A program made the translations under genes and the position numbers. Of a stretch of 64,000 nucleotides of DNA, positions 57,100 through 64,000 are shown one piece after another. How positions within the stretch are numbered: position 1 is the first letter of the stretch; every line of letters begins with the position of its first letter. The DNA comes from Rhizophagus clarus. Lineage: Eukaryota > Glomeromycota > Glomeromycetes > Glomerales > Glomeraceae. Where the stretch lies: assembly GCA_015698045.1 (NCBI GenBank), contig BLAL01000050.1:62001-126000 (forward strand), read 5' to 3'. The notes under the pieces are model-generated. The model was not told where the DNA came from. It did no database searches and was given only the letters and a program-made list of their open reading frames with translations.

Positions 57100-57960
57100 A
57101 GTAAGGAAAGATAGTGAAAAATTAAGGGTGTGAGAAAAAAGAAAGATAAATAAAAAGAAATGAAGATAATTAAATAAGAAGTAAAAAAAAAAAGGTGAAG
57201 GATAGTGAAAAGAAACAAAAAAAAATAAAGAAATAATGAGATAAACAAAAAAACAAAAGGAAAATGAAAAGGAATGAATGAAGGGAATAAAAAAAGTGAA
57301 AGGAATGAAAAGAAGTTAAAGGGAATGAAGAAACAAAAGAATAGTGAAAAGAAATAAAAGAAACGAATAGTTAATAAGAAAGAACAAGATGAAATAAAAG
57401 AAAATGAAAGAAAGTAAAGGGGAAATAAAAAATAACGGAAGAAATAAAAAAAGCAATTAAAGAATCCAAGGATCAATGAAATGAAACAATAAAAAATTAC
57501 AGAAGAAATCATAAAAGAAACAAAAAAAATGAAAGAAACAAAAGGAAAAGTGAAAAATAAAAGAAAAAATGAAAGAAACGAAGGGAAAAGTGAAAAAATG
57601 AAAGAAATGATGAAATCGATAAAGGAAAGTAAGAGAAATAAAGGGAAAACAATATAAGAAAGACTGGAACATTCACCTATAAAAAAAAGAAAAAGAAAAT
57701 TGGTTAATATCATTTTAAAGAAATAAACAACAAGAAAGAGATGAAAAAAACTTACGTAAATATTCACTAAAATAATACACGTCTAAAGAAGAGATAAAAA
57801 GATTAGTAAAAATAAAGAAAAGAATGAAGAGAAAACTAAAAAAAGTAAAATTCACCTTAAATTTCCGCTAAAATGGAACTAAAAACAATGCCTAAAAAAA
57901 AATGAACAAGTTAATAAAAGTCAAAAAAAAAGATAATAAAAGTAAAAAAACTATCTATTA
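57100..57960. repeat. Polypurine (GA) low-complexity tract of about 850 bp
   Basis: GAAATAAAAG- and GAAAGAAACAAAAGG-like purine words with rare pyrimidines. The long minus-strand frame through it is F/S/L low complexity. Near its end the minus strand has splice-like islands (TATTTTAG, 11-12 nt, GTAAGTTT or GTGAATTT at about 57,755 and 57,862), possibly related to the micro-exon arrays. Confidence 0.7.
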
Positions 57961-60003
57961 CCTTTTCAAAGTTAAAGAATGTTTTATTAATGATATTTTC
58001 AAAACCAATTTGATTAATTATTTATATATATATATTTATATAGTATTATTAATATAATTTGAAAATTTCTTAGTTTACATGGTGTGTTTAAATATGATAC
58101 ACGTAATTTAATGATGTAATTTATACAGTATATTAAATGGTTTATATATAACAAAAAAAGTTATCTTAATAAAAAGTAGCATTTTTTAATAACTATATAA
58201 AATAATTGAATAAACTATTTTTATTAAAGAGCTTAATAGATATACTATCAGATACAAACTTTTTAAAATAGTTGTTCTATAAATATTTTTTTTAAAATAA
58301 ATTTATTTTACTTTTTTTATTATATATAAAATCTTTATGTATTTTTTTATAAAATAATCTCAACCTTCAGTTAATAATACAGATATTAATCTTTACTATA
58401 AAATTTTATAATAAAAAAATACATTCCTGCAATATTCTTATATAAAAATATTCATTTGTTATATGATAAAAATGTTTTTTTTTTTTAATAAGCTACAAAT
58501 CATTATCTCATATATTATAGCAAAAATCTTAGTTAAATAGGTAATTATTTTAATTATACTTAAAAATATTTATTTATTTGAACTTTTGAAATTACATTTT
58601 AATATAAAGAAAAATATTTACTCTTGGTATATTTAAATAAGTATTATCAGATTAATATTGATAAATAATAATAAACAATTTGAGATTAGACTTTAATTTT
58701 ATGTAACATATATTTAATAAGGTATTGTTAAAATAAATGATCTTTTTTTGTATGTATGCTTTTAATAGAACAGTAATAAGCTAAATAAAATATATAAAGT
58801 GCAAAAAATAAAAGCATTTTAATGTTTATTATACAAAAAAAAAATTATTTTCAGGATGGCAACACACTGTATTTATTAATTCAATAACAGATAAGACAAT
58901 TATTAAAAATTTTATAATTTATATAAAATTAATAAACTTAACTAATATTATCATTAAGCTAACTTGTATAAAATTTTATTTAATAATCAATAAAATAATT
59001 AATTAATTATAAATTTGTTAAATTAAAATTATAAAAATAATCTTATAATAAATATTGTATATTACAAATAATTTAAATAAAATACAATATAGACACTAAG
59101 TTTAGTAATATAATAAGTATAATATCTTTCAAAGTTATAACCTACTACTTGGCTATTACTATCTATCCAGATTAATTAATTAACTGATATTTATAAATAA
59201 CTAAATACCTGGATTAAATAAATAGTTAATTAAATGAAATTTCCGAGATCTTTATATACTTAATTATATAGATCATTTTTAAAATAAAGCTCAATTATAA
59301 ATGTGGCTATATCAGTCTAACAATGTACCTCAGTTATCGGAGAAACGTGGCACATTTCCATAAGGTCTAGTGATTTGTTATCCGACATAGCTACTTTCCT
59401 TTCTTCGCTAAAATATCTGCTCCTTATTTCTTTTATTAAGATAAGTATTCGGCTTTGTGTATTAAATCTCAATACTAATTTTATAGATTCGAAGAATATT
59501 CGTGTAAGTCACGTGGTGATGTAATTCATAAGATTTATGTAACCAACTTGTAATAGGTATTCTCCAGGAATACACCGATGCGCCCAAATTTTTATTTGGT
59601 TTTCGCACCACATTTTTTATTATTACTTAACTTTAAAGAGTGATTATTGGATTTTTTTAATTCTTATGCACGAATGTAATTTTAATTATTAATTACTTGA
59701 CAAAAAGCAAATCATTATTTTTAGATACGAAAGAAATTTCTATTTTTCATATTAAAGAACACATTACTCACATTTTAATTATTACTTACGAATCAAAAAT
59801 GTTTTCTCAAATATCGCGACAGTCATGTTGTGTCCTTCTTAAATTTAGTATGCAGATTTAATATTTCAAAATTTTATATAAATTAGAGTCTAAGATTTGC
59901 TCCTACAATCTACCGCCTCCTTTTATTAAAATCCGATAAAAAATTTTTTTCACTCTTTTAAAACACAATTAAGTATATATATAATATATACGTACATACA
60001 TAC

Positions 60004-60038
<35 letters not shown>

Positions 60039-60113
60039 TAGATAGATAAATATATTTTTTAATTAGATTTTATACCTTTTCAAACAAAAAACAATTTTTT
60101 TTTTTTAATAAAG
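57961..60113. other. Long intergenic region upstream of the secreted-protein gene
   Basis: AT-rich. A GC-richer block at 59,330-59,610 may be an old exon or regulatory region. A (TA)n run at 60,007-60,034 lies about 80 bp before the start codon and could serve as TATA region. No ORF supported. Confidence 0.35.
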
Positions 60114-60732
60114 ATGGTTTTCTCATCGAAATACATTAGTTTATTTGTCGTTTTGGTTTTGGTAACTTTGCTCGGATCTGTTAGCACTGAAAAGATTTCT
60201 CGAAGAGGTGGAAATGGTAATAATAAGTTATTTAATATATTATCCAAATCGTAATAACAATCACAAATCTAATCAAATTCTTTTATAAAAACCAATATAA
60301 TTTAATAGATTCATTTAAAAACATGTGCAACGGTTTTAATTTTGTTAACAAAATCACTCAAGTTAAAAATGGTCAAATCATTAAAGTGAAATGGTCAAAA
60401 GGAGAATCTAAAATGGATAGAGTAGCAAATTGTGAAATGTTTGGCGAAGGAAATAAAAAATTTTATAAAGAATTATGGACTGGTAATCTTAAATTTGATA
60501 ATACAAAAGAATTATCTTCATTAATTAAGATGGAAGTACCAGAAGGTACTCAATTGCCTACATACGTTTTGTTACGTACCTGGGGTGTCTCCGATAAAGG
60601 TCCTCAGTGCACTACTGTCACGTAAATATCAATTTTTAATTTTTTTTTTTTTCAATCTTTTTTTTAAGAAAATTTTGCAACTACTAACAAATTTTCTTTT
60701 GATTTAGTAAAAAATTTAAGATTGTTCCATAA
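60114..60732 (+). CDS. Small secreted protein with Kre9/Knh1-like (Ig-like) domain
   Basis: Three exons (60114-60216, 60309-60621, 60708-60732) splice to 146 codons plus stop, with GTAATA/AATAG and GTAAAT/TTTAG junctions in phase. The N-terminus has a clear signal peptide (SLFVVLVLVTLLGSVS) and then a dibasic KISRR. The mature part has VNKITQVKNGQIIKVKW, LKFDNTKELS, MEVPEGTQLPTYVLLRTWG and a terminal TKKFKIVP. The pattern (GQ-I-V-W, then V-P-x-LP-x-Y-LR, then F-I at the end) is that of the N-terminal Ig-like domain of Kre9/Knh1-family cell-wall proteins; many small secreted proteins of mycorrhizal fungi consist of it alone. Three Cys residues. It could be a wall protein or a symbiosis-related secreted protein. 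Reading through the last donor would end at TAA 60,623. Confidence 0.75.
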
Positions 60733-62205
60733 AATCGTTTCTCTATTTTTTATTAAATACCTTTACCACAGTTTTCAATTTATAATTTATCATTAATAAA
60801 ATGGTCAATCATTTTTAATTATGCTTCTATTGCATATCTAGTTCATATGTTAATGCAAATAAATTATTAATTTGTGCAATATCCCTGCATCAAAAAATTA
60901 ATTCGTGTAAAATAAATATACTGTAACGATCACCACTAAAATGTTGAAAGTCTGTACAAATAACATGCTTCTTGACTCTCCTCGTGTTATTTTCTTGACC
61001 CGGTCAAAATATGCATGATTACATTTGACAGAATATTCTTCTCTTGACTTGAGAATTAAATCTGAACAATTAATACGTTGTTATTTTACAAGGATATAAA
61101 CGTAAAAGTCTAAGAATTTTTACGAGATACTAAAAAATAAACACGATACTTATTAATATATATGAAAAAATAATTCTAAAATCAAAGGATATCATAGTGT
61201 AAAACTAAAAATATTATTTAATTTTAATTTACAAGAAAAGCATGCATATTTTGATTGGGACACATATAGTACTACAACAATAAATTCCATTATCGCACTC
61301 TGAGTTAAAACATAATTTGCCCTTTGTATCTTCGGAATTCGGAAATCCCAACTCGTTATGTTTAAACTACACTCACATTTCAATCAATTCTACTTTTTTT
61401 TCCCCCACTTTTGATAATGGATATCATGACTTATAATTTACAAGAATATAAAAAAAAATATTAATATATTTTAATTTAAAACTCGTATTATTTATCACCC
61501 ATCATAAAGCTTCTTTGTAATAAAAACAATTTTAAAATCATTCTAAGAGGAGAAAATATAAAAGGGAACAAAAAAAAAAGAAATTAAATATTTTATTAAT
61601 ATGGAAGTAAATATGCTTTTTTTTTTAAAAAAAAAAAGATTTTTTCTTTATGAACATTTAATTCATATTCTCAATTTACAATTAATCCTTAATCCTCCTT
61701 TTTTTGCAAAGTTTAACAATAGTTTAACATCAAAAGATATACATATTTTTACTAACTAAATTCTAATTTAAATAAAAATAAAAATAAATCTTTTTTTAAT
61801 TTTTTTATTTCTTTAAAAAGGTTTTCTAATAATAAAATACTTTAATTCTTAAAAATTTATATGCAAGTATATTCAATATTACTAAACAACTTTATTTAAG
61901 CATAAAAAGGTGATTTAATTTAACTAAAATAATAGGTTTCTGGATATTTAATATAGAGGTTATAAAAGATCTGCACAAAATTATAAGTATTTTACTACTC
62001 TTAAAATTAATTAAATTTATCAAAAATCAATTATTATTTGCAAATTATATATTAATTTGTTAAAATTCAACTGATAACTTTTATTATTAACTGATAATTA
62101 TTTATACTTATTAAAGTTTATTTATTATATGAAATTTTTTTTTTTAAGTTATAAAATTTTGTATAAAATAAAAAATAAATATTAAAATTATATATACATG
62201 CATTA
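60733..62205. other. AT-rich intergenic stretch
   Basis: No supported gene. A 63-codon minus-strand frame at 61,192-61,383 has no recognisable features and is not called. Confidence 0.35.
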
Positions 62206-62219
62206 ATATAAAATTTATT

Positions 62220-62356
62220 TTAGTGGATAATTAGACCAGTCGTAGACTGGAAGTACTTATATATAGTTAGAAGTAATTATATTATGTAATCCCCTTTTTA
62301 TTTAATAAATGATGGTATGGCTTTAACATCAAAAAAAAAAAAAAAAAAAAATATAT
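62220..62356 (+). mobile_element. Short poly-A retroposon (SINE or LINE 3' end) with 14-bp target duplication
   Basis: Begins TTAGTGGATAATTAGACCAG and contains a dyad GACCAGTCGTAGACTGG. It ends GGCTTTAACATC followed by more than 20 A. ATATAAAATTTATT is repeated exactly at 62,206-62,219 and 62,357-62,370. The block TGTAATCCCCTTTTTATTTA before ATAAATG looks like a LINE 3' end. Confidence 0.75.
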
Positions 62357-62418
62357 ATATAAAATTTATTATATATATAATATATATTGTAAGATCATCA
62401 TAATACATATAATTTTAG

Positions 62419-62530
62419 GGTCTTAGTGGCTCAAAGCAGCATTAATTTGTATCTTAGTGGTGCGATTGCACCCCTCATATTACATAATAAAACAGATTGC
62501 GACTCCAAAGCCTTAAAAAAAAAAAAAAAA
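62419..62530 (+). mobile_element. Short SINE-like retroposon with 13-bp target duplication
   Basis: About 95 bp (GGTCTTAGTGGCTCAAAGCA, then TCTTAGTGGTGCGATTGCAC and CAGATTGCGACTCCAAAGCC) plus a poly-A tail. It is bounded by CATATAATTTTAG at 62,406-62,418 and 62,531-62,543. TAGTGGCTCAAAGC and GGTGCGATTGC lie about where tRNA-type A and B boxes would, but the match is loose. Confidence 0.8.
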
Positions 62531-62751
62531 CATATAATTTTAGTAATATTTAATAAATTCATTTTTATTTTTATTTAATTATGCAATATTTATTAAAAAT
62601 CTGGTATGTTATTATTGCGAATTTTGCATCATTACAAAAATTTGATGTTTTTCTTTAAAAAAAAAGAAAAATTATTACTAAAAAATTTATAAAAATATTT
62701 TTTACTATCAGGTATATTCATCTTTAGCACTAATAACATTTTAAATTCTTT

Positions 62752-64000
62752 CTAGGGTTGGGTTAGTCTGGTTTGGTCCAGTCCAGTCCCAAAAGACCAG
62801 TCTTTTAGCCTGAACTGGACTGAACCAGAACTGGACTAATTTATGTTTAAAAAATTTGTTCCCATGATTTTAAGACCATTAAATCTACTTCGTTTTTAAT
62901 TAATTTAATTATAATAAAAGAACCTGCCTTTATATAAGTATAGGTGGTTTGGAACAGCATTACTATAGTTAATTATCTACTATATGTATATTTATTGATA
63001 TATCTGTATATCTATTTATGACTATAATAATATAAAAAATGTTATAAATAAAAGAAAAATTTAGAAATGTATTAAATGAAAATTTTATTAAATTAATTTA
63101 TAAATTTTAAAAATTCAAAAGTTTATTTGTTCATTATTATGTAGTAACTTCAATCAGAGACTTAAAAAATATACATCATAAAATGACAAATTAACAAATG
63201 ACTTCATGAATCCAACTTTTCAAACATAAAGTTACTCTGGCTGTCTCAGCATCCAGCCTATTTTTTAATGGTGAAATCATTAGTCTGGCTACTGAGAAAG
63301 CCTGCTCTGAAGCCACACTCGTGGCTTGAATACACAAATAATCTCAGGCGATTTGACTTAAAATTGGAAATTCTTCCTGTCAAACTTGCCACCAGAGCAG
63401 GGGGATCAACCTAATCTTCTAACAGTATTGCTAAATACCTTTCCATTTCATTATTTAGTATTTTAGATGCAAATGTATTAGTGTTTTCTAAATTTAATGT
63501 TACAGTGTTGTTACGTAGATTTCAAAAAAAAATTTGGGTATTTATAATATCATCTCCGCTGGTAATTTCTGCAGGTAATGGCGATGATGAGGAAGAATAT
63601 TCGGTTAAACTCAACACCAAATTTTTTGCATTTGCTCTTTCACTTTCATTTTCAAATGCGGAGAATTTTACCCTTGGATCTAATAATGAAGAAATTCGCG
63701 AAGATTCACTCATAATCGGTCAGTAATTACTTAATTTTTGATAAATCACATCTATCACAATACACTGCAAAAAACTTTCATTACTAACATATTGAGATAA
63801 ATGTTCCTGAATACTGAGAAAAATGAACTGAATGTCACCATGTGTTGGATAACTAGAAGCTGAAAGGAGACAGGTTGCACGTTCAATTGGACTTAAAAGA
63901 ACCATAGTATCCTAATGAAAATAAAAATATGGTAAGCATCTGCAGAATAAGAAAGCAGATGAACTACTAGATTCTAATAAAATCAAAAAAACTTTTTATT
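62752..64000 (-). mobile_element. hAT3 element, one end inside the window
   Basis: The end TAGGGTTGGGTTAGTCTGGT is followed by GGTCCAGTCCAGTCCC and inverted GGACTGAACC words, the same style of terminus as hAT1 and hAT2. The transposase is read toward this end from beyond the window. The other terminus and the target duplication cannot be seen. Confidence 0.75.
63208..64000 (-). pseudogene. hAT3 transposase C-terminal half, broken
   Basis: On the minus strand: LLSPIERATCLLSASSYPTH, then SLLDPRVKFSAFENESERA (the LDPR-K-F block of hAT transposases), ERYLAILLED, WWQV, FPILSQIA and the dimerisation block ATSVASEQAFSVARLMISPL followed by KNRLDAETARVTLCLKSWIH, stop at 63,208. TGA occurs where Trp is expected in LSNY-PIMSESS and before QEEFPIL, and where Arg or Trp is expected before DYLCIQATS. 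A TAG and a one-base shift lie near 63,410. The N-terminal half is off the window. Confidence 0.8.

Noticed and set aside
57096..57767. 223-codon minus-strand frame
   Set aside because: Composition artefact of a GA-rich tract; no domain, hydrophobic low complexity throughout.
61192..61383. 63-codon minus-strand frame with several Cys
   Set aside because: No signal peptide, domain, repeat or exon context; length is compatible with chance.

Overview
The window looks like nuclear DNA of an arbuscular mycorrhizal fungus (Glomeromycotina, Rhizophagus-like or a relative). It is very AT-rich. It has many short GT-AG introns, a few compact host genes, and a dense load of hAT, CACTA/Plavaka-like and LINE elements of kinds I know from that group. 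The assignment rests on recognised protein families and genome style, not on a marker gene.

Layout. 1-4.2 kb: a decayed transposase fragment, then minisatellites (41, 74 and 19 bp units). 4.2-11 kb: low-complexity DNA with remnants, including a SAM-like fragment, a repeat-borne coiled-coil ORF, a Myb/SANT-like gene (7.7-8.3 kb) and an unrecognised broken gene (9.3-10.5 kb). 11.8-15.3 kb: a broken Plavaka-like transposase gene. 16.7-23.8 kb: hAT1, a large hAT element with a BED zinc-finger transposase, carrying a nested element and flanked by near-identical 8-bp duplications. 25.4-30.5 kb: a Tc1/mariner-like fold-back palindrome containing four nested non-autonomous elements. 30.5-32.0 kb: a LINE 3' end. 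34.9-40.5 kb: the host-gene island, with a 16-exon type II NADH dehydrogenase gene and a 3-exon gene for a She10-like membrane protein with 16-residue charged repeats. 41.2-44.4 kb: hAT2 with a perfect 8-bp duplication. 44.6-47.3 kb: nested non-autonomous elements. 47.5-54.5 kb: a complete but broken CACTA element with two divergent genes around an iteron-bearing spacer. 60.1-60.7 kb: a small secreted-protein gene with a Kre9/Knh1-like domain. 62.2-62.5 kb: two short retroposons with perfect target duplications. 62.75 kb to the end: a third hAT, cut by the window edge.

Only the NADH dehydrogenase, the She10-like gene, the secreted-protein gene and perhaps the Myb/SANT-like gene look intact. 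Almost all other coding sequence is transposon-derived. Most of its in-frame stops can be read as C-to-T or G-to-A changes at Trp, Gln or Arg codons.

The most unusual feature is a set of tandem arrays in which each roughly 75-120 bp unit looks like a micro-exon plus a short intron: donor GTAAGG-like, branch-point-like CTAAT, T-tract, acceptor TAG. Such arrays occur at 16.5/24.0, 27.2-27.8, 46.4-47.1 and 55.1-55.8 kb, with a related set at 45.3-45.5 kb. At several sites the micro-exons encode similar peptides (LPDEKHDQTFGIK-like, IPDEYYKLDFEIE-like), and two arrays sit inside non-autonomous hAT-like elements.
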